Shown piece after piece: positions 36,050 to 48,420 of a DNA stretch of 64,000 bases. This DNA comes from Rachycentron canadum (Eukaryota; Chordata; Actinopteri; Carangiformes; Rachycentridae): contig CM076652.1 in assembly GCA_038496675.1 (NCBI GenBank), positions 14,408,561 to 14,472,560 of the forward strand, given 5' to 3'. The translations under genes and the position numbers were made by a program. The notes below the pieces were generated by a model. The model saw only the letters and a program-made list of their open reading frames with translations, did not search any database and was not told where the DNA came from. Positions within the stretch are counted from its first letter, which is position 1, and every line of letters begins with the position of its first letter.

Positions 36050-36500
36050 ATATGCAAATCCCTGTAGACCTTTGCTCCAGTCACTTAAAACTTAGGCTTT
36101 CCTGCTGAGTGGAGAATGAATGCAGTTCTTCCAGAGCAGAGTTATAAATGTCATTGTTTCTGAATAAATCTCCCACTGCGCCACTTTTGAGACACACATT
36201 TGAGTGAAATAAAGGAAAAATCACAGCTGACATATATTTTCCTAATTGTTGCAGAGTGGGCACTGGAAGCAGCATGAAGTAGCTTGAATCATCGGTAATT
36301 AGAATATCGCTGTGCTTAATTACAAAAGATTTTGATTGTCTGATTTTCAGCAGAAGGCCGATTTTAGCTACTGTCTTAATACACATTTGTTTTTGAAGAT
36401 TGGGAATGACAATTATCATAATGTGCATCCCAGCATGAAATATTTTTGTCAAAGACAGGAAAACAGGATATGTTAAGTAGATATAATACATATGTGCATT
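36050..36500. promoter_or_regulatory. Candidate enhancer with octamer and homeodomain core
   Basis: Dense non-repetitive block. ATGCAAAT (POU octamer, reverse) at 36052-36059 and TTAATTA at 36316-36322. The 136-codon minus-strand frame across it lacks any domain pattern and is Leu/Ile/Ser-rich as expected from AT-rich antisense, so I treat it as noncoding. Confidence 0.4.
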
Positions 36501-37019
36501 CTTTGAACAATGCTAATTAAAGACATAACTTTTTTTTTTTTTTTGTAATTTTAAAATGAAGCTATTTTATTTAGAGATTATTTTCATGGTACTAAAGCTT
36601 TATTGGAGAGATGACAGGATACACATTGAGGATAAAAAACGCACGATTTTTGAAAGTCTATATTTGTTCTGCGTCCGTGTCGCCCTGACAGTATGTGGGT
36701 TCAAATGCTCAGTTTTCTTCGTTTGAGGTTATAGTGAAGGTAAGAGATTTCTGCTCTGATATGAAAAATGTCAGTTATTTAAAAAAAGGTCAAACTTTGT
36801 GTCTAGAGCAAATGTGTTGAACCTTATTCTTCAACTGGACTCTTCAGGCAGCTGAAACACATATTTGTTTATTTCAGATATTAAATGACACAAATCGAAA
36901 AAAAAATCAGCGACAGAATAAAACTGTCTGCTGCAATTCACTCTGGAACTTTGTTGAGCAACAAGATAAGTATTTCTCTAAAAATCAATTTTCGAGAAGA
37001 GACAATGGAAACAAACCTA
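36501..37019. other. AT-rich, no gene seen
   Basis: AT-rich with a T16 run near 36529-36544. Nothing recognised. Confidence 0.45.
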
Positions 37020-37350
37020 AGTGCTAGTTTGAACCAACCCCATAAGACTTCCAGGGAAACCACCAAGCCTAAGAAGCACTTTATTAGCCAGCAGGGGGGG
37101 GTCAGGAGGACCAGCCCTATCATTGATTGAGGTTGGAGGATGCATCCACAGCTGCACTTTCTCTAAATTTCTAAGAGTAAATATGCACCTTTGAAGTGGG
37201 GGGTGCCTAGGAGCACTCCTCTGCACAGATTGTGTGGGTTTCTGTGGGGAGCTGTAGTTACGGGAAAGATCAATGGACAGGGCATTAGGGGGAAGAGTAC
37301 ACTGTCCAGCCCTCCAGCCTACAGAACAACTCAGCAGCTCCTAGATGGCC
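37020..37350. promoter_or_regulatory. Weak candidate noncoding element
   Basis: Complex island with G runs at 37095-37101 and 37198-37204. Three overlapping motif-free frames on two strands. Regulatory role is only inferred. Confidence 0.25.
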
Positions 37351-38269
37351 AGTATTATTGAGCTTAAGGCAGTTTAATTCTCCATGCTGTTTTCTCAGAC
37401 TGAAAAATTCCAATCTTTCCGGCTGCAAAATGCATTGGAGAAAAAGATGAAATATACTATGAACTTTATGTACTGCACAACTAGAGTTAGGCTCATATTG
37501 TTCTGCTACCACTATTTTTTTTTCTTTTTACCAAAGCAGTTCCTGTTGTAGTTGGGATCTTGAGAAAATTATTACTGGAACAAATAGATGTTATAATCAT
37601 GGCTGACCAGTAAAACTTTGTAACTCTAGCATGTTCATACTTGTGTTATTGGGTGAGGTAAATTATATCTGATTTGTTAATATCTTACTTGTGCATATTT
37701 TCGCATTGATTTTATGTTGGTCAGCATGCAGCTCTTATAATTTAAGAAACATACCTTTCTTGAATTTCCAAGCAATTTCCCAACAACAAAAAAAATCAAC
37801 TAATATTTTTGACTGGAATAGTCTTGTATGCATAATTATTGACTGGAAAACTCCTCCATCCACTTTGTGAAAGCATGGAAAAACCCATATCCTGCTCATT
37901 GTGTGGCTGGATGTATGTGTACTTGTGGCAGGTTTTAAGTGCATCAGATCAACACACTGCTTCCATATTGTGGTTTGTGAAGACTATGGACAAGCCTTTT
38001 GGGGAAGCCACGTTAATGAGACTAATCTGCTTGTGGTTGGTACAGAGTGATAAGTGAGCAAAGATTTTTAAGCCTTCTCTCTTCTGCAAATGTCTCAAAC
38101 TCAGTGTTGATTAAATTAAAAAAAAAAAAAAAAAAAAAAAAGACAGTGCTGAATAAATGATCGAATGGGAGATACAGGTTGCAATTAAATACGGAATTTT
38201 TCATGGGCATTTTATTGACCATTAATTTTAACGAGTCTGAATAAAATTTGTTTAGTACAGTCAAAGCTA
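37351..38269. other. Noncoding, A24 run inside
   Basis: Mostly AT-rich; the longest homopolymer of the window, A24, is at 38118-38141. No gene. Confidence 0.5.
38118..38141. repeat. A24 homopolymer
   Basis: Longest single-base run here. No retroelement body recognised before it. Confidence 0.96.
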
Positions 38270-38700
38270 GAACGAGATGACACCATGTATCATCTCCACA
38301 GTATGTCAGAGTGTAGCGCCTCTGCGCTCCCAGGTGTCGCCAGGGTTTGGCTCCACCAGGCTCAGAGATGCAGCCAGAGAGGGCTAGCACTTACAACCCC
38401 TGTCACACTTCACAAAACACTGTGTCACTCAAGCATGGCCTGTGTGGCAGCTCTGGTATTAATGGAGACGTTGACATCCTCCGACAGAGTGTTTATCTAA
38501 TACTAACGCTAAGCAACCAGAGCCAGTTGCCCCCACACGGAGCCATCGAACCCCGCTGCAGACCTCAGTGTCTGGCAATCACACAAGTTTTCCCACTCAT
38601 CCCTCTATTCATAACAATAACTTTGCTGCTGCTCTGTGTCATGTCTGTTGTATTTCTCTGCCACCATCCACTTGTCAGTCCAACTACTTCACAGGTGCTT
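38270..38700. promoter_or_regulatory. Candidate conserved noncoding element
   Basis: GC-balanced, complex block with AGCGCCTCTGCGCT near 38314-38327 (5-base arms, 4-base loop). Overlapping plus-strand frames of 71 and 118 codons have no domain pattern; the 118-codon frame has a late hydrophobic run but no splice context. Confidence 0.33.
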
Positions 38701-39229
38701 TAGACAAACTTGGTTAATTTTTTTTTTGACAAATTGCAGGAAACATCACCTGTGTATGCTGGTGTGGCTCTTGATCTTGGGGCCTCCAACAAAGTTGTTT
38801 ACATATTTCTGTTGCGGTGTTATTCTTAGGCATTTTTTCTTGTACATTCCCTTCACCTCCCCCCTCTTTCGCTCTCTCTCTTAAACACACACATGTACAC
38901 ACATACACACACAATTTCAAGCTTTAGGGATTCGGCATCAACTTTTGAACACGGCAGCAGCATTTTTAAAAAACACTTTATTAAGACATCTTAAAAGAAT
39001 ATTCATATTTTCTTGTAATTCATTCATATACATACATTTGGTAAGAAAATAAGGAAACTTTAGTTGAAAATAAATATATAAATAAATAAAAGTGTTCTTG
39101 TTTTTAGACTAAACATACTGTGCTGTGTACAGTGTATAAAAGTCCTCACAAATTCCTATATGCTGCTATATGTATCAGAGACTGATGATGGGTTCATGAA
39201 GTGTATGGAGCTATCTTTAGAGGATTGAT
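38701..39229. other. Noncoding with CA-rich patch
   Basis: Pyrimidine-rich then ACACAC-rich near 38885-38912, then AT-rich DNA. No gene. Confidence 0.45.
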
Positions 39230-39830
39230 TTCCCATACTGCCACGCAGTTGGCTGCATTTATATTCCATGCCTGTGGCTCTGTGACCCCTGGTTCTCCTT
39301 TGATGTGGCAGGCAGAAGCACAAACCAGGATGAGGCAGAGGGAGAGAAGGCTGAGGGATAGCAAAAGGTGAAACAGTCTACAATGGGCGGGGGATAGAGA
39401 TTTTTCTTGTGGTGCAGGTTTCTAGGAGGGATGAGAGGACGGGATGAGGGAGTGTAAAAAAGACTGGTATGAGTTTGCAGGGAGCAGAGCGAACCAATGA
39501 AGCCATCATCTGACAGATATGTGAGAGTTTGCACTCAGGGCGGGTTGGTGGTGGGTGGGCAGAAAGGAAGCTAGGCTGAGGGGAACGGGATCGGGTGATG
39601 GTGGGGGGTTGGGAGAGGGCATGACGGTGGCGCGAGCTGATAGAGATGTCAGCGCCGCTTCAGTAATCTCACGACGGCTGGCTGCAGCGAGGGGCCATCG
39701 AGGGGCCCACGAGAGCAGAGACATGATAGAGCAGACCACCCCGACAACACTAGCAGGGGGCCAGGCAGTATGGACAAATCAAAGTGGGAAGAAGTAATTT
39801 TTGAGAAATTACAGAAATCTCCATGGAAAT
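39230..39830. promoter_or_regulatory. GC-rich complex block, candidate regulatory element
   Basis: Purine-rich plus strand (39320-39610), then a CpG-containing part (39600-39720) with GGCGCGAGC and CAGCGCCGC. It has fewer CpGs than the 14.3-kb island, so I do not call a promoter. Overlapping frames of 64-91 codons on both strands have no motif. Confidence 0.33.
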
Positions 39831-40099
39831 TAGCATGAAACACTTTCTAATCTCTTGCTTTTCACCATGGACGATAGGGGTCAGTGCTTCAAGTTCTCCA
39901 GCGCTTGCTGTCTCTTTCTCTCTCGCCCCATCCCTAATTTCATTATTCCCTCTTGATTTTTTTTTTCACCCTCCTGCTTTTTATGTATACTCATTTTAAA
40001 GCCCGACACTCTGAAATAGCCCCTCCCTCTGCTCATATTCTTCAACCATTCATTTGCTTGAACCCTTTTCATTGACCACAATTAAACGTTTAGATTTCA

Positions 40100-40340
40100 A
40101 AGGCAAATCAAGGGAGAGCCAAGCCATGCCCTCAGAGTGACACAGGATCAAGCTGTTGGGTGCTTTGGAGCCTCAGATGGGGTGAATCCCCCAAGATTTG
40201 TCCTCTGCACCCTTCCTTTCGTTCTTGTGGTGTCTGTCAGAGCTCAGAACACTGTTCAAATGAATAGGAGGAGTGAGACACCCCGAGTTGTCACCATGTG
40301 GTTATTGGTAATCAACAGCAATGCAACACAATGACACTCT
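40100..40340. promoter_or_regulatory. Candidate conserved noncoding element
   Basis: Dense non-repetitive island between a T-rich and an A-rich flank, with GGTTATTGGTAATCAAC near 40301. No credible coding frame. Confidence 0.32.
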
Positions 40341-40597
40341 AAACCATTATTCTTATCATCACAGCTAACAATTCAGGAAAAAAAAAAAACGCACCATAAG
40401 AAAATGGTTGAGGAACAGTATTGTATATGTCAGAATTTTGAATTGTTCTGCAGTTTGTTTGGGTCTTTTAATACTTTTGTCAGTGCTTAATTAGTTTTGA
40501 TTTGATTTGCATTGAGCTCATGCTTTATAAATGAGGTAATACCAAGTTTTTTTTTGTTGTTTTTTTTTAGTGTACCACAGCTGTGTGTGGGTGTGTG

Positions 40598-40613
40598 TAT
40601 ATCTATCTATCTA

Positions 40614-40648
<35 letters not shown>
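40598..40648. repeat. (ATCT)n-(CT)n microsatellite at gap edge
   Basis: TATC units pass into a CT array that runs into the N gap, so the true length is unknown. Confidence 0.95.
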
Positions 40649-41031
40649 NNNNNNNNNNNNNNNNNNNNNNNNNNNNNNNNNNNNNNNNNNNNNNNNNNNN
40701 NNNNNNNNNNNNNNNNNNNNNNNNNNNNNNNNNNNNNNNNNNNNNNNNNNNNNNNNNNNNNNNNNNNNNNNNNNNNNNNNNNNNNNNNNNNNNNNNNNNN
40801 NNNNNNNNNNNNNNNNNNNNNNNNNNNNNNNNNNNNNNNNNNNNNNNNNNNNNNNNNNNNNNNNNNNNNNNNNNNNNNNNNNNNNNNNNNNNNNNNNNNN
40901 NNNNNNNNNNNNNNNNNNNNNNNNNNNNNNNNNNNNNNNNNNNNNNNNNNNNNNNNNNNNNNNNNNNNNNNNNNNNNNNNNNNNNNNNNNNNNNNNNNNN
41001 NNNNNNNNNNNNNNNNNNNNNNNNNNNNNNN
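40649..41031. other. Assembly gap (383 N)
   Basis: All bases are N. The gap interrupts a microsatellite, which explains the assembly failure. Frames of 150-210 codons that cross it are artefacts. Confidence 0.99.
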
Positions 41032-41048
41032 ATGTGTATAAGAGACAG
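41032..41048. other. Tn5 mosaic-end (Nextera adaptor) residue
   Basis: ATGTGTATAAGAGACAG equals the last 17 bases of the 19-base Tn5 mosaic end AGATGTGTATAAGAGACAG used in Nextera libraries. It abuts the N gap, where adaptor-bearing read ends are typically left. It is almost certainly library sequence, not fish DNA. Confidence 0.9.
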
Positions 41049-41070
41049 TATATATATATATATATATATA
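41049..41070. repeat. (TA)n microsatellite
   Basis: TA array directly after the adaptor residue. It may belong to the true right flank of the gap. Confidence 0.9.
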
Positions 41071-41159
41071 CGTACACCCAGTTTTCATATTATATACAGC
41101 AACAATACATTTTCCTGTTTGAACACATGAAAAACACTGCAGTGTAATTTAAAGATATA

Positions 41160-41230
41160 AGAATAAATAAATAATAACTAATAACCACAATACTACTATT
41201 AATAATAATAATTAATAATAATAGTGATGC
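41160..41230. repeat. Imperfect (AAT)n tract
   Basis: AATAAATAAATAATAACTAATAA-like low-complexity sequence with several AAT/ATT units. Confidence 0.7.
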
Positions 41231-42719
41231 TTTGTTATACTCATCAAATATTGTGTCGCTTATAGAAAAAAAGATTTGTAGATATTTGCATCCATGGCAG
41301 CACAGTGTTGTACTCTCTCATGGTCGTGGTCATATCATCAAACATTGTACTAAACGTAAACCGTTCCTGCCTCTCTGAATCACTTACACAGAGAGCAAGA
41401 CTTTGTTATTGTGCTCCATGTAAATTGCTCCCCTTGCGTGTTCATTTCAAGGCTGGACTTAATAATTATATTATTAAACTTATTTAGGAAAAATAAAAGG
41501 AGAAACATCATATTTTGACAGAAAGAAAAACAGCCAGAATAGTTTAGCATAATAAATCCTACCCTGAAACTGGATCATAAATATATTAATTATCTAATGA
41601 ATTTGTCAAGTTCATCACAAAAGTTATTTTGTTAAGTTAATTTCAGATTAATTGTTTGATAAAATTATATATTTGAAAATGTTTTGTTATCCACCTCACT
41701 ATTAAGAAACGGCAAAGAGAACGTGTCACCAGAGAATTCACTCGAGGCATATCCAAAAGAGACCAGGGTCTCTTGAAGCCTCAGTACAAACAGAGCAGAG
41801 CAATGGGGGAAAAATAATTTGGGTCATCTTTCTAATCTGTTCTACTATAGTATAGGGAAAAAATTGCATTTAGTGATCACAGAAACAATTTATCTTAAAT
41901 TAACTCAGCTGCTTTTGTAATTTTAGCAGAAATTTGCACTTTTTATTAAAACACTAAGACATGGTCACATTTAGTAAGTCTGGTTGTCTTATAATTGTCA
42001 TGATGGCGAATGACATTCTTCTACACATGTCTACCTTATTAAATGAAAGTGCACACAAATTCACTAATAGGTACAGTAGACAAGACAGAAATAATGGCCA
42101 TTAGGTCTGGAAGTAAAATAGTGGCATTTGATTTGCATTACATTGTATGCTGATTCATGGGGAATAGGTATATAGTAACAGTGGTGGAGACTTAATTAGA
42201 TTGCTTGCAGACTTGGCACATTGCAATGACAAGCATAGAAATGTGTGTAAGATATAGAAACCCTTCTAACCTCTAGTTAAACGCTTTCTTCCATTCTAAC
42301 AGTTTGCCCTCTAATTAAGCTTCAGAGTTGGATTGTCCTGTGTTTTTTCCCCCAACCATTCACATGCAATTTTACTAATTGCAACCATAGAAAATGACAT
42401 TATTTTCTAAAATTATAATCTATAATATTGTGTAACATATGTTAGAAAGAAGTTTCAGAAAAGATCAAATATAAATACATGGAAAAGTTGTACACTCAAA
42501 ATTAAGAATGTAGACAGACGAGTAAAATAGCTATAGATAATATAGAAATTAATTGGAGATGATTGAATATTTTTATGGAGACTCAGATGTTAACAATTTT
42601 TATAGTTTGTTTTTTCAGTTGTTACATGTACAAGCCTTGGTCCAACTTTGAATATGGTTAATCTCCTGTGAAGCTATAATATGTGCTGAGAAAAATAACA
42701 TGGAAATTCAGATTATAAA
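41231..42719. other. AT-rich, no gene seen
   Basis: Mostly filler. Short complex patches at 41700-41810 and 42110-42250 include an octamer ATTTGCAT at 42131-42138 and CTTAATTAGATTGC near 42190. No coding frame. Confidence 0.45.
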
Positions 42720-43010
42720 GCTTGAGACCTCATTTAACCTAAACGGTACAAACATTTGGCAGGGCCTGAGTGTACCTGCTCCCAGTTGCGGTTCTACTAG
42801 TAATAGATAGATGGCACTGCATCCAAGGTAGAGCAAAGGGCCAGAGACTTCTCTCAACCATCTTTCAGGGTCTTACTCTCATTATCCATCCGAAAATTAA
42901 CCTGTCAATTTATCAATCAACACCATCTTGAGTTTTCTGCCTCCTGTTTGGCGACTAGCATTGCAACGACGCTGACGCACAGATAACCAGGAGGTATGTG
43001 TTTGTTAGTG
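42720..43010. promoter_or_regulatory. Candidate enhancer with homeodomain-like cores
   Basis: Dense island with CCTGTCAATTTATCAATCAA near 42901-42920, which holds TGTCAAT and TTATCAATCA, PBX/MEIS- and PBX/HOX-like cores. A donor-like GAGGTATGT at about 42991 has no matching exon. Regulation inferred. Confidence 0.38.
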
Positions 43011-44169
43011 TAGTGAATGAGTGCATTATCACTTAAATGACTGCTATGAATCACAATTGCTGCCAGGCTGTTGATAAGAGGTAAATACACAAGCAATTTG
43101 AGTTTAAAGTATATATCTGTTTATGTATTCTTTTGTGTGTCAAGGAAATAAGGTCAGGGCCAGGCGGACAGTATTTCTGCTTTGTTGCGCAGCGTTTCCT
43201 TTTACAGTCCAGAATGTATTGTCAAGACTGTATTCTCCAGTTTACTGCTACCACACAGACTAAATGACAAGCTTGCATTTAACATATGAATTGTAAATAT
43301 ACATGGTGCGTTGCAGTATAATTCTTTCATACTCACAAGAAAGACTTGAAGCAAGTAACACAAAATTTAAATTCAAACACAATATAATTACTAATGATGC
43401 ATAAAAAGACACCGAAGAGTGTGAAAAAATAAAAAATTATAAAAATATGAAATGTAATAAATGACATGAGATGCTCACTATATAATAATAATAATGACAT
43501 TCAAAATAGAATAGTTTGAATGTTCAATCCTAATTTTATCAGTAATTTACAAAAACAATATTCATTATATTGTAATCATTTCAAGAAATAATGCAGAATT
43601 TCATATGTAAACATCAAAATTATAGTTTAAAAGTGTTTCAAGGACATTACACACATTGCTTAATTCTTCTCTATTGACTTTGGAGTTAATGTTACATCTG
43701 CTCTTAGAAATATCTAAAAGGGAGGCGGATTGAAATATGTGTTTGCATGCTCAGCATGCTACAGAGTTATAATAAGCACTGGGACATGTCTTTATCTCTA
43801 AATGGGTTATAATGTGATAAGCTAAACTAGACCCTCAAAAATCCCTACTAAGTGCAACCGCAGGTGGGGGACCTCAATTGCTTCAGTTCATTCTTCTTTT
43901 TTCCTGGTATTTTTTCTTCTCTGTTCAGGTTATTAGCCGCTACATGACTGGATCGCCCCAAAATGGAAGGACAGGGACAGAACCAGATAGGGGTTGTGAA
44001 TAGCGGGAGGGACTTCTTTTTCCAATTGTTGTTATTTGCAAATGGTCTTATTGTGTAGAGGTGTTGGAGAGGAGGGGGCGCTAGTGAGGAAAAATGGCGG
44101 AGAGTATTCTAAAATGCTGACAAAAAGACAAGCAAAAAAGGAACACAACATCTAGTAATTTGTTTCAGC
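43011..44169. other. AT-rich, no gene seen
   Basis: AT-rich filler with GCATGCTCAGCATGCT near 43744. A more complex patch at 43840-44110 lacks motifs I can name. Confidence 0.45.
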
Positions 44170-44910
44170 AAGCTTAGGCTAATGATGTAAGCAGATTACT
44201 TTCCAGCAGAGTGGAAGAGGGGCATGAAGGGTTTTTTTTTTTTTTCCTTTTTTTTGTGCCCCTTACGGGTCTGCCCCATTAAAGATCGAGACAGAAGCCA
44301 CTGCCACACAGTTAGTTCATATCATTGACTCTATGTATGCTCTTCCGTGCCATTTGATAATTCACATACCCAAGAAGTGGATTATGATCAGATCAGAAAA
44401 TTGCTTGGCACACAGTAGGGGCTTTGGGCTTGTTTTGCAGCCTATTTTAGCGCCTTAAAAGGGGAACCTCCCCAACTATTGGAGGTGAGATGTAAGCCAC
44501 TCATTGCTGTGGGTGCCCCTGGCCCGATTTGCTCCCTCTCCTCAGAGAGCAGAGATCAGTGGTATGCCCAGATTGAAAGCGAGGGCAGGAACCCGGCGTG
44601 ATGAAGGACACTGGCTCCCAGTCAATGTGTGGAGGAGACTGGAGGATGAAACACACCATTAAGACCAATTTAGAGTGTTGCTCTAAATTTCAGCAGGATT
44701 GATCGATCCTGACAGGAGGGCATCGTACCGCCTGCCAGATCACTTAAACCACTGCCCCTTGTCTCACGTTGCTTAATGTCATGTCATTGGCTATCATTTT
44801 CAGTTGAACCGTGAGCTGCTGGATTTCGTTTCAATTACTACTTGTAGGATTACCTTTTATTTTTACACATCAGTAATCAATGAGGATTTTGATAATAATG
44901 TCATAATGCA
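44170..44910. promoter_or_regulatory. Candidate enhancer, longest dense block
   Basis: About 740 bases of complex, non-repetitive sequence apart from a T-rich patch at 44231-44256. It contains a perfect 9-base inverted repeat with a 5-base loop (44667-44689) and, 6 bases on, the near-palindrome AGGATTGATCGATCCT (44695-44710) followed by TGACAGG. No frame of 60 or more codons from an ATG runs through it, which argues against coding DNA. The best single candidate for a deeply conserved element in the window by texture. Confidence 0.48.
44667..44710. repeat. Adjacent inverted repeats
   Basis: Arms AATTTAGAG (44667-44675) and CTCTAAATT (44681-44689) are perfect complements around TGTTG. Next is AGGATTGATCGATCCT with one mismatched pair. 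Confidence 0.9.
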
Positions 44911-45569
44911 ATCTCAGTATTGCATTCTTTCTTTTTTCCCCTCTATTCTTAATCCAAAGTGAAATCCTCTGAGACTAGCTGTCCTGTTGGTTTATTGATT
45001 TTTCTCCCTTGCTCTGTGAACACTGGACAGAAACTTGAGAGCCAAGGTACAAGAAAGAGACTATAGCTTACTCAAGGGTTTAAACATAAGACAGGTAGTT
45101 TACATGATAATAGCAATAACGGATAATACTACAGTGTATTTCTTTTCATACCTAAATTCTGCCCAAAGTTTCTTACAGAATAAAACAAGACCAATTTCCC
45201 AAAATATGACATAATAATGGAATAAAAAAACTAAATTTTATAAAATTTCAGAAACAAAATATTGATATAAGATTGATAATGAAACATAAAATTAAACAAA
45301 ATATAACAAATTACAAAGTGAGATAAGAATATATAACCCTAAAAACAGATTTATATCTTTATTTATCTCTGTATAATTCTAGTATGAGTTGTAATATATT
45401 ATATACAGTGCACATGCAATATGTCCTGCTCTATATAAATCTAAATTGTGTATATTATGATATGCAGAGTTTGAGCACATGTTTTGTTTTATTATTGGAG
45501 TGCTACTATCTGCCTGCATGTGCTGACATTTTATATGCCATCTATTTATTAGTTGGGATGTTCATTGAA
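44911..45569. other. AT-rich, no gene seen
   Basis: AT-rich filler; the 113-codon plus-strand frame beginning at 45384 runs into the SINE-like segment and has no domain. Confidence 0.45.
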
Positions 45570-45720
45570 GCAGCTCAGGTTAAGTATCTTGCTCAGTGTC
45601 TGACTGGAGATATTGAACCTGCAGCCCTCTTGTCCCCAGTTCAGTTCCCTAACCACAACCAGTTTGCCCCTTTGAAGGATGAGGTCTCAGGAAGAGTGGT
45701 GCTATGTATACCACACAGAC
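45570..45720 (+). mobile_element. SINE-like tail (decayed)
   Basis: GGTTAAGTATCTTGCTCAGTG near 45579-45599 (first 20 bases shown in part), then ATTGAACCTGCAGCCCTC near 45612 and TTCCCTAACCACAACC near 45646. This order matches a tail module common in fish SINE-derived repeats, with AAGTGTCTTGCTCAAGG followed by GAACCTGCAACC and CTAACCACTAGGC. Family recalled, not searched. The boundaries are approximate. Confidence 0.45.
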
Positions 45721-47039
45721 AGTGATCTATTCTGTGTCTGATATCATGTTGCTCCATGTCACTGACTGATGTTACCTGCATCCCCCCTGCGATGATTAGA
45801 TCCATGACTGCGCGTACAGTTCCCTTATAAAATCACTTCCCTATTTTTAACCCACAAGACGCTGAGTCCTCTTTCAGAAGAGTGAAGGAGTGAGGGAGAG
45901 AGAATAGGTGAAGTTATTTTAAAGGATGATATTGCTTCATTGTGTTCTGTCATTCCAGCCTTGACGAATGTTCCTCATCTGAGTTGGTGACATGCTCCAC
46001 TATATAAATGGGTTATGAGGCAGAATATAAGTTATGTAAGTCACAATGCTTCGAGACATCTGCTAAGCACATTCATATGTAATGAAACATAATGTAATAA
46101 AAATAACGGAGGCTATGTAGAAGATTTATCTGCCATTACAAGCATCCTTGCTCTGTGTTATTGCAACCTTCCACCTGCGCCCTGACAATAAGAGGATTTT
46201 TTAAAAAGGGCACTGAAAAAAATTTCAGTGTTATCAAAGGTTCCTTATATTTGGTACCTTTTGAAAATATCTTTTATTATTTCTGTCTTTCCTCATGATG
46301 GTGTTAAGGGGAAGTGTTTCCAAAAGTGTTTTTCAAAGATTATATCACAACATGAAATGATTTCTTTTAGCATTGCAAATGTTGAATTTTCAGCTTTCAA
46401 ATTTAGGCTAAAAACTGTAACTGGATAATTAATTAAGATTAAGATCAAGTATTTTTATAATTTAAACTAAACTTTAATTAATTAAAACATATGAAAAGTA
46501 TTAATTGTGCAATTTATTGTACAAATATTCAGATATAGTGCCTGAAATTTGATTTGGTCCATGATGAGGGAAGTGGACTTGTAGCCTTGTGTTGTGGACT
46601 TGTATTGTACCTTTAATGATTTGCCTGGTGGGTATCTTCAGGGGCTGTCTGGGCCACCAGCTGAGGCGTTAATACAAATATAGCAGATAATTTGTGAACT
46701 AACCTGTTTTTAAGTGGCTTTCTACAAAAGTGTGACAGGCAGGTGGGGAAACATGCAAGAAGTAATTAGGTATTCGCTGTTAGAGAACCATCCTGAGGAT
46801 TCAGATTTTTCAGGTGACACAACTTTTAAATCAGATGATTCTGATGTTGGTGTAATTTATTCTCCTTCATATGATTATTTTTTTTCTTTTATTTATTTTT
46901 TAGTCCAGCCCTCGCTTGCAATTGCTATATGTGAAAATAAGACGACAAGCTAATCTAAAAAAAAAAAGAACATCGTTAAATAATCTCATTAGTTTGAGCT
47001 GTTTTCTTTTAAAAAGAAATAGTAGGGCAATTGATAAAG
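45721..47039. other. Noncoding, no gene seen
   Basis: Moderately complex to 46000, then AT-rich. The 79-codon plus-strand frame at 46714-46953 has an acidic patch but no domain. Confidence 0.45.
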
Positions 47040-47330
47040 TCTAAGCTCCACCTTTGCCGCCTCTCCATTTTGTAATCACAGGCAGTTTGGCAGCACAACG
47101 TAATTAGTTTGCACGCCAGATTTCCCATGAGTCTCAACCCAGCTCAAAGCCAATCCCTTCCTCATCAGCAGCCCAGAGACTAAACACCTACTTTATCTAG
47201 TTCCCCCAAGGCTGTCCATCCATAGGGAGTCAGGGTGCCCTCAAAAACATTGCCAATGAGGGCTCCAATGCCTAAGGCTGATATGGGTGAAACTTCAGAT
47301 GGCAGATGGCATAGGGAAGGAAAAAGACCA
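47040..47330. promoter_or_regulatory. Candidate conserved noncoding element
   Basis: Dense GC-balanced island with TAATTAG at 47101-47107 and TTGTAATCACAGG near 47070. No open frame of note. Flanks are AT-rich. Confidence 0.4.
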
Positions 47331-47779
47331 TATCTTTAAGGTAGAACTGCCAAACAAAAGTAGAACATCATATCCTAGAGCCTTAAGTCCCAGGGCTGAG
47401 ATTAAAGCATGAAATATATGTTGAGAGGAGCCACAAATGTCCATATTTCAAAAACTGTTAAGTGATCAAAGTGTCTGATGTGTGAAGGCATGCTGCAGGG
47501 TATTTTTATGTTTTCACCAGTTGACAATAACCTAGGAAATGTTTCACAGCTTGTTCAAATGTCATCATTGATAAACAGGACTGCTGATGTTGAGTGTCAT
47601 TTATTACAACAGATGTCTGTTGTAGAACAGGTTTGTGTGCTTTGCTTTATATCGTACACACATCAGTATCAAAATATAATCTCTATTATAATTGTTGTGA
47701 CTAAATTCTATATTTGAAAGAAATTGTGAAGGCCAGACTCTTTTCATTGCAAGTATTTGTAGATATGCCTACATCTGAA
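47331..47779. other. Noncoding, no gene seen
   Basis: AT-rich with a motif-free 79-codon frame. Confidence 0.45.
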
Positions 47780-48420
47780 TTACCTCTGCCAGTCAACAGC
47801 AAGAAGTGATCGGGCAGTTTTTAATACCACTAGGCCCATCTGGGAGAAGGACCCTTTTCATTCGACGTACTTGGCTGCTTGTCGCCTCACCATAATAGGC
47901 ACGTTGAACGAGCTCTGAAGCAATAGCCAATTAAATGCCTTGAAGGGGATGCCTCGAGGCCCTGCATGAAAGGCTTCAGGTGTGAAATGCTTGTTTTTCA
48001 AGAGTGCTGCAAATGTTGGCTGCTTTCAAGTTTGCTATTGCCCTGCTGGCTTCCCCTTACAGCCCACCCCAGCAGCCCTTCTCATGTGGAGGAGGGTAGA
48101 GGGTAGAGGTGATGGGCAAGAGAAGACCACTTAAGTACAATTTTCTTTTCAGCGTTCCAAACCTGTGCACTCATGTTTTTCACTGCTGCCTCGTAACAGC
48201 GAACAGAGTTTCAGATGATGCAGACAATAGCTTTTTAGCGCACAATGGAGAGAAGAGGAGATGCTGAAGGGCAGACAAGGGGAAATATGGATGAGACAGA
48301 AAGTCTGTGCGTAAATCCAAACCAGTGGCTGCAGTGGCTGGGCTATGGCGGGGGTTGGCTGGGAGGGGGCTTAAAAGGAGATGGATTGTTTGCTAATTGT
48401 GGTCATTTCTGACCAGAACA
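47780..48420. promoter_or_regulatory. Candidate conserved noncoding element cluster
   Basis: About 640 bases of complex sequence with small duplications (GAGGGTAGAGGGTAGAGG near 48092). No frame of 60 codons begins here. Regulatory role inferred from texture. Confidence 0.36.

Noticed and set aside
36081..36491. 136-codon minus-strand frame
   Set aside because: No domain, AT-driven composition, lies over an enhancer-like block; no splice or promoter context.
40512..41147. Frames of 150-211 codons, longest on both strands
   Set aside because: They run through the N gap, microsatellite and Tn5 adaptor residue.
46714..46953. Acidic frame resembling the N-terminus of piggyBac-derived proteins
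   Set aside because: Only a generic Asp/Ser-rich patch; no transposase core follows.
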